Source of the DNA: Exophiala sp. HKRS030
Lineage: Eukaryota; Ascomycota; Eurotiomycetes; Chaetothyriales; Herpotrichiellaceae
Reading direction: 5' to 3'
Assembly: GCA_023897205.1 (NCBI GenBank)
Contig: JAHWDD010000007.1
Location: 62,001 to 126,000, forward strand
Length of the DNA: 64,000 nucleotides
Positions 11,807 through 23,624 of the stretch are shown here, in pieces. The stretch's first letter is position 1, and each line of letters begins with the position of its first letter. The position numbers and the translations under genes were made by a program. The notes under the pieces are model-generated. The model was not told the DNA's origin and searched no databases. It saw nothing but the letters and a program-made list of their open reading frames with translations.

Positions 11807-13149
11807 ATGCCGCGAGCGATTTCAGTCAAACATACTCCGGGCAAGCCTGGGCAGGTATATTATCCCCTGAGCATCGACACTGTACCGAAACCAAACCCGG
11901 GACCAGGCCAACTAATTGTTAAATTTCACGCGTAAGCCACGCCATCGAGACATTTATTGTCATTTTGCACACGTTCTGTGTTCTTCCCCCGGTTGATCTT
12001 CCACTGTTGCTGATAATCAGGATCAAAAGTGCTGCCCTCAATCATCGAGATTTATTTATTCGTCAGGCTCTTTACCCGGCCATTGGTTTTGGAGTACCTC
12101 TCCTGGCCGACGGATGCGGTACGGTGACCGATGTGGGTTCCGGGGCTGATGCTTCGTGGATCGGCAAACGAGTGGTGCTCAACCCAGGTACGGGGTGGGA
12201 AGAAGCCCTCGAAGGACCAGAAGACCCTCGAGGGTATCGGATCTTGGGCGGCACGAAGTCCAACGACATCGGCACATTACAGGAATATTGTGCCATTGAT
12301 CAGAACGAAGTCGAGGAAGCACCTGCGCACTTGAGCGACGTGGAATGTGCGGCGATCCCTCTGACTGGACTCACGGCGTGGAGGGCGGTCATGGTCAAGT
12401 GTGGTTCTCACAATCTTCAACCTGGAAAGTCAGTCTCACACACCTTATCCTCACCGGTCCTTCGTCTCGAAACACTAGCTAACATGTGTCGATCGCTAGG
12501 AACATTCTCATCACCGGTATTGGCGGTGGTGTGGCTTTGATGGCACTTATGTTCGTCACGGCGACAGGAGCCAATGCCTGGGTGACGAGTGGTGACCAGG
12601 CCAAGATTGACCAGGCCGTCGCACTGGGCGCAAAAGGTGGTGTGATTTACAAGGAGAAGGACTGGCACTCCAAACTCCTCAAGATGTTGCCAAAAGACAA
12701 TAAAAAGTTTGATGCCATTGTGGACGGTGCCGGTGCTGATATAGTTGAAAAAGGGGCCAAACTATTGAAGGTAACGAGATCGACGAATTTTCCAGTCTTG
12801 CATTTCAGTTCCTCTTGGATTAACCTCATATGCTGACAAGATTGAAAATTGCTAGGATGGTGGTATAGTTTCAATCTATGGTATGACGGTGAGTCCGAAG
12901 ATGCCATTCTTGATGCAAGCCGTCTTGCGCAACATTGAAGTCAAGGGTTCAACTATGGGGAGTCGGAAGGAGTTCAAGGACATGGTTGATTTCGTCAAAC
13001 GGTCCAAATCGAAGCCCGTGGTGAGTCGAGTTGTCAGTGGTATCGAGAATCTCGATGGTATCAACGGTCTGTTCGACGAAATGAAGAAGGGATCACAGTT
13101 TGGGAAATTGGTCGTCGAGATAGGTGACCAGAGACAGGCCAAATTGTGA
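11807..13149 (+). CDS. Zinc-type alcohol dehydrogenase-like / quinone reductase-like MDR protein
   Basis: A medium-chain dehydrogenase/reductase predicted to use NAD(P)H on an alcohol, aldehyde or quinone-type substrate. Four exons join in frame: 11807..11931, 12021..12428, 12500..12770, 12856..13149 (365 aa). Donors are GTAAGC, GTCAGT and GTAACG, and every acceptor ends in CAG or TAG. The N-terminal GroES-like domain contains ALNHRDLFIRQ and GCGTVTDVG. The nucleotide-binding fold carries ITGIGGGVALMA, and the AAIPLTGLTAWRA segment is typical of the superfamily. The four-cysteine structural zinc loop of classical ADH is absent, as in the YogA-like and quinone reductase branches. It closely resembles S. 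pombe proteins annotated only as zinc-type alcohol dehydrogenase-like. The substrate cannot be told from sequence. It is the first of five carbonyl-metabolism genes in the next 11 kb. Confidence 0.88.
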
Positions 13150-14463
13150 AATGGTGATATACATATCTACTGGGGACATGTGGCAATTGAGTTCTTCCCA
13201 GTCAGTGATTGTGGAATGAAGCTTTATACAATGAGGAAATTTTGAGGAGATCTAAGTCATGGATGAGGAAGAGCGTTGAATATTCAGTGGTAGTACCGAT
13301 GGATAAAGTAGCTGGGTGGACAAGGTACCTTTGTACCTACCTAGGTAGTAATGGGTATAAAATTCACAGAACTCAGGCTCACAGCTTAATTAGGTGCAGG
13401 TGAGGTGGTTGTTGGCCCCCAACGCTCCCCCCAAGTTGCCTAGCATTTAGGGGTACCTGAGGAACACCGTAGTGACAGCCTACAGCGCCTAACAATCTAT
13501 CGCGTCAAATCTCAATCAATGACTTTCCGTCTAATCATTCTCCCTTCCCTGGGTATTTACAAGGGTCTACCCACAACAAATCCATCCGTCTGTGTAAGTA
13601 CAGTATGTCATCGGATCGAATCAACTGTGTCGGCCCGCGTAAGATAAAGTTGTACGAGCCACGATGATGACTTTGCACCGGTACTCCGGCCTCTGGTATA
13701 ACCAAAGACCAGAACGACTCTGAGCGAACAACAGCCTTTACCAGATGTCCCACATCAATTAAAGCCGACGGGGAATGCCCTGATACTCCGAAAACAGGTC
13801 GAGGATCATCATCGTCATCCCCATCATGACCTGTATCAGCCTATATCAAAGACACATGTCCGTCGACATTGCACGGTTGCCGGTAGGTTGTTTGATGATC
13901 CATACATGACCGCCTATAGGTTTGAGGCCCCCTTTCCAACATGTCACACTGCTCTTTCCCCTCGTTCAGCGTCTCTATCTCAACAAGTCACGATCCAGTC
14001 AGCATTGGATGACAAATTCAAAATCGGCGACCTCTCAACTTGCGCTTTGGAGTGTTGTACGAAAACTTGGAATCAGATCTTTGGAAGCTTTTCGGAATAC
14101 CGACGCTAATTCCGAAAATCGGGTGGCCCCCTCCAGCTACTTATTACAGCCGTGGCCGACTTCGATTCCTCCCGCTAGTGAGATTCACAACACCAAAAAC
14201 ATCCCAGAAACCATTCGAAACCTCAAGAGCGGGGCACTGTCGGTCGGGTCTGTTCGAGCACCTGTTGGTCCTCTCTCTTCTCTTTATCTCTTGCTAAGCT
14301 CAGTACAGTAAATATCATTCCGTTCCCCGCCTCCACCAAAGCTCAAAATACTTTATCAAACCTCTTTCCTTTTTCTTCAACGAAGATTTCTCTCAACAAA
14401 GTATAGCTGTACCGTCCGGTGTTGAAAGCAACTCCTTATTCTGCTCGACATCTACTGCGGAAA
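13150..14463 (+). other. Intergenic, 1.3 kb, promoter of the dienelactone hydrolase gene
   Basis: No frame here has recognisable protein content. A 12 bp perfect palindrome CTACCTAGGTAG lies at 13337-13348. The 200 bp before the next start are CT-rich, as often seen in fungal promoters and leaders. Confidence 0.45.
13337..13348. repeat. Palindrome CTACCTAGGTAG
   Basis: A perfect 12 bp inverted repeat. Its core TACCTAGGTA also occurs at 17357-17366 and 41933-41942, always in intergenic DNA. Function unknown. Confidence 0.8.
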
Positions 14464-15383
14464 ATGGGCGACTGCTGCAAGACCGGTTTCCGCTGGACGG
14501 GCAATCCTGAAGGCAAAGAGACCAAGATCGCAGGTCTCGACACCTATGTGTCTGGTTCGAACAAGGATGCCGCCATCCTCATTGTCCACGACATCTTTGG
14601 CTGGACATTGACCAACCTTCGCGTGTTGGCGGACCACTATGCCAAAGAGGCCGATGCCACGGTGTATCTGGTCGATTTGTGAGTGCATTATCCGAAAAAT
14701 CAGTCCGTGTCCAAAAACGATCAATAACTGACTCTTTTCCTTTTTACCTCACTCTTGCAGCTTCGGCGGTGAGATCGTACCTCCAGAGAATTTGGAAGAT
14801 CCTGAAAAGGCAAAGCACTTTGACGTCGGAGCCTTCCTCGGTCGCCACGGCAAGGACAAGAGAGGACCAGAGATCTTTGCGGCGGCAAAGGCACTCAAGA
14901 ACGAACTTGGTTATAAGAAGGTTGGGGCTATTGGGTTTTGCTATGGAGGTTGGGCTGTCTTCCAACTCGGCGCCAAGGGTGAGTTTTCCTCTTCTTTTTC
15001 TTCATAACGTCTCCTCCTTCCCTTTTGCCAGGCGTACAAATACTAACCTGCTCGTTCTTCGTTTTTGTTTTTCTATAGGCAACAACCTGGTAGACTGCAT
15101 CTCCACCGCTCACCCGTCGTTTCTCTTGACCTCCGAGATCGACGCCGTGTCCGTGCCGGTCCAGATCTTGTCCCCAGAGAATGATCCTCTGTACACCGAG
15201 GATCTCAAGGCGTACTCGAACAAGGTCATCCCGACGCTGGGCATCGAGTACGACTACCAGTACTTTCCCGGCTTGGCCCACGGTTTCGCCACGAGGGGAG
15301 ACCCTAACAACGACGTCCAGAAGAAGGGACTGGAGCGTGCCAAGAACGCCGTGGTTTACTGGTTCGCCCAACACTTGCATTGA
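14464..15383 (+). CDS. Dienelactone hydrolase family protein
   Basis: An alpha/beta hydrolase of the DLH family. The founding enzyme opens dienelactone in chlorocatechol degradation; most fungal members have unknown substrates. Three exons: 14464..14678, 14761..14978, 15079..15383 (245 aa), with GTGAGT donors and TTGCAG/TATAG acceptors. The catalytic triad is visible: Cys132 in GFCYGG, Asp180 in PENDP and His212 in LAHGFATRGD. The length matches the family (about 240-250 aa). No signal peptide or peroxisomal end is seen, so it is probably cytosolic. It converges with the aldo/keto reductase gene (216 bp between stops). Confidence 0.92.
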
Positions 15384-15599
15384 AGTGGACACTTGGATGC
15401 GTGTGAGAATGAAGGCATCATGTCTCGCGATGCGGGCAGGGAAAAAGTAGATTAGAAATGGTATATAGTTCTGCACAGGAGGTACATGGTACATGATCAC
15501 AATCCTCATGAGTACCCTATTTTACTGTTTCCCTACTCGGATCGTCAACACTCCGAAACAGTGGCAAAGTTTTCGGCAGCTATTGAGTTCTGCACATCT

Positions 15600-16899
15600 T
15601 TACCATCTCTCCGGCGTGTCCATAAAGTTGTACGCCTGCATGAAGGGAGGATACCGACTCCCGCTGACCTCGGCACTCTCGATGGCCTTTCTGATCTCTC
15701 GGTTTTCCTCGGGCGTCAACTTGACGTTCAACGCCCCCATGTTGTCGTCGAGGTATTTGATCTTTTTCGTCCCCGGGATCGGAATCACGTCTTCGCCCTG
15801 GGCCATGAGCCAGGCCAGGGTCAACTGTCCCGCCGTGCAGCCCTTTTTGTCGGCGAGCGACACGATCCGGTCGACGAGTTCGAGGTTCTTGTGGAAGTTG
15901 TCGGGGGAGAACCGAGGGAGGGTGCGTCGGATGTCGTCGTCGTCAAAGTCGTCCAGGGACCTGTACTGACCCGTGAGGAACCCCCGGCCGAGCGGGCTGT
16001 ACGCGACGACCGCCACGCCCAGTTCCCGACAAGCGTCCAACAGTCCGATCTGGGGGGATTCCAACTCCGTCGTGAAGGGACTGTATTCGACCTGAACGGC
16101 CGAGATGGGGTGGATTTTGTGCGCCCTTCGAAGAGACTCGGCTGAACATTCGCTCAACCCTAGGTATCTGACCTTGCCTTGTCTTTTTAAATTTGAAAGG
16201 ACTTGTTAGCATTTCCATCTCGCCAAATTGCGTCTAGTCAGGTATTCAACGCTAGGGGGAGGTGGTAACGAAAAGAACGAGGAACAGTGGCAGGAAGTGG
16301 TGGCAAGTGATTGGGATTGACGTGGATGGGGAGGAAGGAAGGAAGAAGTATGAGGAGGTGTTTCATACTTGACCAAATCAGCCATTGCCTCAACCATGTC
16401 TTCGATGGGAGTCTTTCCGCTCAATCTGTGACAATAGTAAAGATCGATGGTTTCGATACCTAACCTTTTGAGACTCTTTTGGCATGCTTCCTTGACGTAT
16501 CCAGGTTCATTGTTGAAAGTTCTAGTCCCGTCCGGATGCCAAACTGTCGCGAATTTGGTAGCTAGGAAGATCTACGAACCGGCATGCATCAGTTGTTTGG
16601 AGTCTCGCGGCTGTACCGGTGAAGGTATGACGGTACGTGGAGTGTGATGACGGTCGGCTTACATCGTCGCGTTTCCCACTTCGTCTGAACCACTCTCCGA
16701 TCAAATCTTCATTGTCCCCGTACACATCAGCCGTGTCCCAATTCCTCGCACCGACCTTGTGGGCATGGTCCAGAAACGCAAAGCGTTCCTCGTCCGGTTG
16801 TGGCTTGCCGTAAAACGTCGACAGTCCAAGGGCTCCGAAACCCAAAGCGGTGACCTGTGGGCCATTGCGACCTAGTTGGCGAGTTGGGATGTGTGACAT
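15600..16899 (-). CDS. Aldo/keto reductase
   Basis: An NADPH-dependent carbonyl reductase with the (beta/alpha)8 fold. Three exons on the minus strand: 16899..16663, 16571..16369, 16182..15600 (340 aa), with donors GTAAGC and GTATGA. The catalytic tetrad is visible: Asp55 and Tyr60 (NWDTADVYG), Lys85 (LATKF) and His127 (LYYCHRL). The cofactor-binding end carries PIPGTKKIKYLDDN. This pattern matches the fungal/bacterial subgroup often named after S. pombe Yakc (pyridoxal reductase-like), but the substrate is not known. Exon 3 is much more GC-rich than exons 1-2, which gives long spurious open frames on the other strand. Confidence 0.92.
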
Positions 16900-17769
16900 T
16901 TTTGGACGTTGTTTTCCAGAATATAACTTTGATGATCTGATTGTCCGACAGTTTTTTTAGGTAATTCGAGAGAGGTCTCACTTCAAGGACAGGTACGTTA
17001 CGACCACTTGAATTCAATATGGCATCGGTAAAGTGAGAAGAATCGACTCGTAGTGGCAGAGGTTCTAAATAGGACTTGACATACCAACTTGTACCCGACC
17101 GTAATCGTACTCGTATTCGTCTACTGACCTTTGCAAATCATAACTTCAAGATCTCTACTTCGTACAAGGTACTCATTAAAGCCCCCAAAAGATCGATTGC
17201 TGAATAATAATGATAACAACGTACAACAAATACTCCGTATTTAACACCCCAAAAAATGGAAAAGGATTTGTTGGGGTAAATAATATATTTTATGTATACT
17301 CCGTAAAAACTCCGCCTCATATGCATTGGATTGTCGTACTACGGAGTATTCGTACATACCTAGGTATATACTCCGTACACTGGATAGGTACTCGCATGGA
17401 CGAAACGGTCCAAGTTCACCCGTTATGGAGTCGTGATTGAGGACTCGTACAAAATGACCTTCAGAGAACATTGGGAATCAATGTACAGTACGCTGGCTAC
17501 TATCATGATGGGGATTTCCTTGAACGCTGAGTAATTGAGAGGATGACTTGGTGAAGCGGTCCGTAAACCCCGTCACGATATACAATTTCACTCCTTCATT
17601 CGTATCCGAAACTCATGGGCGTCGGACAGCGCTGCGACTTTGTAATTGCTCTACCCGTACGGATTACGTACGTACATGGAATGCCAGACGGCAGTCCAGA
17701 GTACAGGCACACGTGACAAGGCTTCTCACCCCTTTCCAATCCTCAACCATCTCTACTCACTGCTAGGGA
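16900..17769. other. Intergenic, 0.87 kb, with palindromic word cluster
   Basis: Separates the aldo/keto reductase start from the aldehyde dehydrogenase stop. It is AT-rich, has no recognisable gene and holds a cluster of the word TACTCCGTA and a potential hairpin, listed separately. Confidence 0.5.
17231..17377. repeat. Cluster of four TACTCCGTA/TACGGAGTA words with a hairpin
   Basis: The 9-mer lies at 17231-17239, 17297-17305 and 17369-17377, and inverted at 17340-17348. TACGGAGTAT (17340-17349) and ATACTCCGTA (17368-17377) can pair as a 10 bp stem. The loop contains the perfect palindrome TACCTAGGTA (17357-17366). Function unknown. Confidence 0.85.
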
Positions 17770-19382
17770 TCAACGCAGCGATACCCATTTGTTGAACAGA
17801 AACTCCTCAACTCCGTGCCTGCCATTATTACTCCCCCAGCCACTACCCTTGTATCCCGTCGCAGGTGCGTGGACTGTTTGAGTTTCTTGGGTCAGTAAAG
17901 GTGTCCAACCGACAAGCATTATCTTGGTGCGAGCATCACTTACCATCAGCATACATGGTCATTCCATTGACTTGAACTTGACCGAAGTCCAACTCACGGG
18001 CAAATTCGATCGCCTTCTTGTAGTTCTGGGTCCAAACCGAAGCCGAAAGCCCAAACTCCGTCTCGTTGGCCCTCGCCAACGCCTCATCGGCGTCCTTGAC
18101 CACGTACAGTGAGGCTGTAGGCGCAAATGACTCTACGTGATTGATGCGTGACTTGGGATTCAAATTCGTCAGGATCGATGGCGTAAGAGACGATTTGCCA
18201 GTAAGGTCGGCGTTCCCTGCCAGAAATTCTGCTCCATCCTTTACCGCCTCGAGGATCAGCTCCTGAGCCTTCTTGGCTGCCTCAGCCGAGCTTGCGTCGC
18301 CGGCTTCTGGGATCGTCTTCATCGCTGCAACGAGTTCCTTCGAAAATGCATCCTTGACCTTCTCGACCACAATGATTCGCTCGGTGCCAAAACATAATTG
18401 GCCGTGATGTGCTAGGGCTGAGCCTTTTGTCAGTACACGAGCACTCTAGCTGGGTTTCAAGGTTCCTTCGACTTACCTCCTGCTACCACCATACCTGCTG
18501 CTGCTTTCAAATCCGCGTCTTCGAGAATGATGGCGGGGCTCTGGTCACCAAGCTCCATCAGCACCGGCTTCAGGTACTTCGCTGCCACACTACCGATGAT
18601 CTTGCCGACAGCCGCACTGCCGATAAATTCGACCTTTCGGATCGCTTGATGTGCAATCAGAGCTTCCGTCACCGCCGCTGCGTCCTTCCGAGCACATTGA
18701 ACTTGATTGACCACACCCGCGGGAAGACCGGCCTCCTTCAAGCACTCCAGCATGATCTGATGGGTGAAGGGACAGATTTCCGACGCTTTCAAAACCACCG
18801 AGCATCCAGCCGCTAGAATGTGAGCAATCCCACGGAAAGCCAGGATTAGTGGAGCGTTCCACCTGTTGCAGGTATCAGCAGGAGCGAACCACAGCTTCAA
18901 CATACGTACGGTGGGATGATCAATACCGGCCCAATAGGCTCTTTGAATACTAATGACGTGACTTCGGGATCGGAACTGCTTGGAATGGTGCCATGGACCG
19001 CGGTGGTCACACAAGAGGCTGCCTCTCGAACTTGTTTCGCGGCATACATGACATCGAAGGGTGTCCACCTGTTGGAAGCGCTGGTCTCGGTGGTGTTTCG
19101 TTTTGCGGCTTCGTCACCTCTCCTTTCAAGTATGTCGGCTGCTCGTAGGAGCACGTCTCGACGCTCATCCACTGTTGTTTTCTTCCAAGATTTGAAGGCT
19201 TTCCATGAGGCGTCCGCGGCAGCGATGGCGACCTCCACCGTAGCACTCTGTGCATAATGCACCGTTTCTCCTGTTGACCCTTGTATGACTGGGAAGTTCT
19301 GTGAGTCGGGCAGGTTGAGGGCTTCTCCATTGATCACGCAAGGAACGACGCCCTTCCCGTCAGAGGCCTTTTTCAAATACAT
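17770..19382 (-). CDS. NAD-dependent aldehyde dehydrogenase (salicylaldehyde/vanillin dehydrogenase-like)
   Basis: Oxidises an aldehyde to its acid with NAD(P)+. Four exons: 19382..18910, 18862..18477, 18423..17944, 17873..17770 (480 aa), with donors GTACGT, GTAAGT and GTAAGT. The catalytic general base Glu261 (MELGD) and nucleophile Cys297 (HGQLCFGTER) are present, as are the NAD-site IIPPWNAP and FIGSAAVGK motifs. The C-terminal substrate-loop exon contains GYKGSGWG. The usual ELGG reads ELGD, a mild oddity. The overall pattern resembles the bacterial/fungal aromatic aldehyde dehydrogenases (NahF- and Vdh-like), which would fit breakdown of aromatic aldehydes, but this is inferred. No targeting signal is visible. 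Confidence 0.9.
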
Positions 19383-21301
19383 GTTTCCGCTTTATACTTT
19401 CGTGAACAATACTTTTTGTGGTATGTTGTCAAGATGGGTATGATTCCCAGTGAGGAGCAGACCGACACTTTAAAGACAGGTCGCAAGTGCTTGCTTTCGA
19501 AAGCACCCGAGCGGTCCTGCGAGTTATGAATAGCATCCTCGGAACGACCTCGGAAAGAGGCAAGGCTCCATGTTGGAAAGGTAACGGGAGGAGGAATTTG
19601 TCTCCCATTGGTGCGTTCTAGAGACGAACTCCTAATTCAGATGAAGATTGCGGTGCAGAACGTACTGGTGGCTGCATAATCTGGGGAAACTGAAGCGCTC
19701 AGCCGGAGATCTGGAGGTTTTATTTCCCCGGCTGGGTTCATTCCAGTGAACAATGTCCATTTTGTCGGCACATGACAAGTTTTATCAGTCTGGAGCCAAG
19801 GGCAATATCATGTACATCAATTTCAATACTTTCATCGTATAAGGGTGCACTTAGGGATGTTAAATGCATTCTTGGTGAGTCTCTGAAATCGGGCAGCTTC
19901 AAGATCTCGGAATGAGGAAGCCGCCGCACGTGGTTTATAATCATGGCGGGCCCAGTTGTCTGAGGAACTGGAAATCCGACAAGTCACTGAGAAACCGAGG
20001 GCCACTAAATAGATCTTACGCATAGCAAATACCCAAGCCACAAAGAGATGAAAGAAGTCGAAGGTCTTGCTGAGGTTGGATGTTGTTGAAGATCACGTGG
20101 GTGGAAGAACTATCGCTCCGAAATCCGAAGTCGAAACTGAAGACTCAATCATGGTTACTCTCATATCTGCTCACAGAGTTCAACATGAACGTCGTTTCTC
20201 TTCATCATACGTATGTCACCTTGTGAGATTCACCGCAGCATGAAACCCCCATCTCAGCTGCATTGAAGCTCACGTACTCACATGTTTCCCCCACCCAAGC
20301 AACACCCATTTGGCCCGCACAAACCCGCGGAGGGCCCGCATAACGAGAAATCAGGTAGGGAACCAGGCATAGCACAACACCATCACGCTAGAGAGAACCA
20401 ACAAGGTCTTACCGTGGTGGAAGTATAGATTTCTTGATATGCAAAGTGATATTGAAGCCAAATGTCGAGGTCTGATGGGAAAGCTCAAAGATGCTTGTGT
20501 GAAAACGCCCGTCTCGCCGTCGAGCGCGGCATATTGCCGGTTCACATCCGATTGTCTCTCACGGCAAAAACCAATTGGGCAGATTCAGTGTAGCCTGTCG
20601 ACTGTTCCACAATATTTTCGCTGGGTTCTGTTGCCCGTGGGCGCCGTAAGATGGCGGCCCCCATTGTACGTACCCCCACGGACTTCTCAAAATTCGACTT
20701 TGAAATCGCTCCGTGAGCTATTGTTGTGTGAAGCGCCAACTTCTGACAAGCCGCCCCGGTCGAGACAGAAGCTTGGGTCGGCGTTTGATGCCGAGCTCTG
20801 CGTTGGGTACAGCCACATTCTCGGACTTCCCAAAACAGCCAGCCGAGGGGTAGAGAACAATTTTCATCTGCTACTGTCACCTTCGTGTTGGGAGCTAAGC
20901 AGAGGGGTGTGCGAGGAAAACAAAGATACAGTGTACAGCACAGGTGCTTCATCGTTGGGTTGAGAGTCTGTAATAGAGAACTGTAGTTGAACTTCGGTCT
21001 CTCAACACCGAACAGCAGCAAACCCATTCTTAAGTGGGATAATGGCCCTGTACAGGCCTGACCAGCCAAACTCGTGGTTTTTTTCTAGGCGTGGTGTGGG
21101 GCGGCACTAAGCCTCCATTGCCTCCCCCTCGCCGGTCGTCGCTGCGGGGAACTTGCGGTAGTTTGTGAACTGCGACTGTGTGTAGGCTATATTTCCTGCT
21201 GCCCCAGTGCAAGCATACCCACCCTTCTGCTCCTGTTCGATCATTCTTCTCACTCTCCCACTGCAAACAAGATACCAGCAAGAAGTCGAGGAGTCGCCAA
21301 A
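19383..21301. other. Intergenic, 1.9 kb, divergent promoters
   Basis: Lies between the divergent aldehyde dehydrogenase (minus) and dihydroxyacetone kinase (plus) genes. Overlapping frames near 20,440-21,070 on both strands are about 175 codons but show no motif or codon bias. A GATCACGTGGG E-box-like word sits near 20,092. Nothing else is recognised. Confidence 0.45.
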
Positions 21302-23355
21302 ATGCAGACTAAACAGTAAGATTCCCTGACGCAATCAAAGGAAGCTCAACAGGCTCTTTCCGGAGCATACTGCTTAGATTTGTATGCTGACAAGGTGACC
21401 TGCAGTTTCATCAATGATCCCACGCACTTGGTGCAGACTTCTCTCGCCAGTCTAACCCTTACCAACCCCTCCCTTGCCTTCGACTCTCTGAATAAGGTCA
21501 TATATCGAAGACCCACCAAGGAATCACAGGAGAATCCCAAGGTCTCGATCATAACAGGAGGTGGTAGCGGCCATGAACCGGCATTCGCAGCGTTCTGTGG
21601 CAAGGGCTTTGTCACCGCTGGAGTCGCCGGGACAATTTTCGCTTCACCAAACACCCTTCAAGTACAGAGAGCGATCATGTCGAGAGTGGAGACCAGGAAG
21701 GGCGTTCTGGTCATCACCTTTAACTATACCGGAGTAGGTGAACCGATACCCTATAAATTCCCATTATACTGACATTCAACGCGAATAGGATGTTCTGAAC
21801 TTTGGTCTGGCGGCCGAAAAAGCCAAAGCTGCTGGAATCGACACCGAGTTCTATGCCATTGGCGATGATGTCGGGGTTGGCCGGGAAAAGGGAGGAAAGG
21901 TCGGCAGGCGTGGTATTGGAGGTTCCATTCTTGTGCTGAAGATCATCTGTGCGCTTGCAGAAGCCGGTGGCAGCCTGAAAGAAGTGTACAACCTTGCCAA
22001 ACAGGTGGCTGACAACCTGGTATCTGTTGGTTCTTCTATGGAACATGTCCATGTCCCTGGAAGAGAGATTCCTGCGGCAGATTCAGAGGAAATGGTCCCG
22101 AACGATGAGATTGAAGTCGGCATGGGTATTCACAACGTAAGATGACATGGTGGGAGCGCAGTTGAAGATTCGACTAACGTGGTATAGGAACCCGGTTCTC
22201 GTCGTGTTACTGCCACCCTCCCCGAACTCGTCAAGATTATGCTTGCTCAAATGCTCGATCCAAACGACAAAGACAGACACTTCGCCCATATCACCAAAGA
22301 TGACAAGGTCGTCCTTCTGATCAACAACCTTGGCGGCGTTAGCAACCTAGAAATGGGAGGCATTGTCGCTGAGGTGTATAAACAATTGAAGGAAGATTGG
22401 GGCATCACACCCGTCCGAGCCATCTCCGGCACCTTCATCACCTCTCTCAACGGTATGGGTTTCTCGGCCTCAATACTCAAGTTGGAAGATACTGGACTTG
22501 GGCCTGGAAAATCGATGCTCGAATTGCTCGATGCACCAGCAGAGGCTCTGGGCTGGTCCGCACCCATCAACACCGAGACATGGAATGCGAAGAACGATTC
22601 CACGATGGAACACGAAGCGGACAGCTCCAGAGATCTCAAAGCCAGTAATTTGTCGATTGACCCTAAGCGCACCTTGTCCGTACTGAAAGCAGGCCTTGAC
22701 AAAATGATCGCTGCTGAGCCAGAAGTCACCCGGTTCGATACTGTGAGTACTTCCTCCTTGAGATAACCTGACTTCGTTCCTTCGTCGAACTGAGTGAAAT
22801 GACTCTGACGCTTTGCAGATCGTGGGTGATGGAGACTGCGGCACTGGTCTGAAACGAGGAGCCGAAGAAGTCTTGACGGCGCTCTCATCAGGGGAACTGC
22901 CTAGCGATGCAGTCTCGTTTGTCAATAAGATTGTGCCCGTGGTCGAACACCACATGGACGGCACGAGTGGAGCGCTATTTTCGATTTACCTGAATGCCTT
23001 GGTTCATGGCCTTCGGGAGCAAGATTCAGGCTCAACAAAACAAATGGATGCGAAGACATGGGCCGCGGCCCTCAAGTCTGCACTGACAGCACTCGGCAAA
23101 TACACACCTGCCGTGCCTGGGGATAGGACTGTTATGGATGCCCTGGTGCCTTTCGTGGATACGTTAGCGAGCACCGGTGATGTCAAGAAGGCAGCCCAGG
23201 TAGCAAGGGAAGGCGCCGAGAAGACCAAGACCATGAAGGCAAGCTTAGGGCGAGCCGTATATGTTGGCGGAGAAAGCGAGTGGATGGGCAAGATCCCCGA
23301 CCCTGGCGCCTGGGGATTGTCAGAGATGTTGGTGGGATTGGCAGATGCTTCATGA
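21302..23355 (+). CDS. dak1: Dihydroxyacetone kinase
   Basis: ATP-dependent phosphorylation of dihydroxyacetone (and glyceraldehyde), used in glycerol/DHA assimilation and detoxification. Five exons: 21302..21315, 21406..21733, 21789..22136, 22188..22742, 22819..23355 (593 aa). Exon 1 is only 14 nt (MQTK plus two bases) and exon 2 continues HFINDPTHLV, the conserved N-terminus of the family. The DhaK-type domain carries GGGSGHEPAF (His61) and the covalent substrate His229 in GMGIHNEPG. The DhaL-type ATP domain begins near 400 and has the Mg-binding GDGDCGTG (Asp419, Asp421). The length matches yeast Dak1/Dak2. The donor of intron 2 (GTAGGT) is less usual but the frame fits exactly. Confidence 0.95.
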
Positions 23356-23624
23356 ATAATCAGCTCAGATTAGGCAACAGTCAGCCTTTTGTGCACTTAA
23401 TCAGATTTTGTAGGGTATCACTCCTTGTCTTCTTTTGCCCACTTGTTTTTGTCTACGGCGCTTCCCCCAAGCAAATGCTCCCAATCATCTCGTCCCGGCT
23501 TATGCCCGTATGGAAGCCCAAAACCCTCACCGCTGCCGAGTTTGAAATCGCCGCACCCATGCATGCGCCTGGATCCCATTGTAAAAATTGCATGTTTTAT
23601 TTTTTCTGGTGGTCATGAAATACT

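Noticed and set aside
15486..16145. 219-codon plus-strand open frame
   Set aside because: Antisense to exon 3 of the aldo/keto reductase, where high GC3 leaves the reverse frame open.
20439..21069. Two overlapping frames of about 175 codons on opposite strands
   Set aside because: Neither has a motif, splice support or coding-like composition; they fall in a promoter region between divergent genes.
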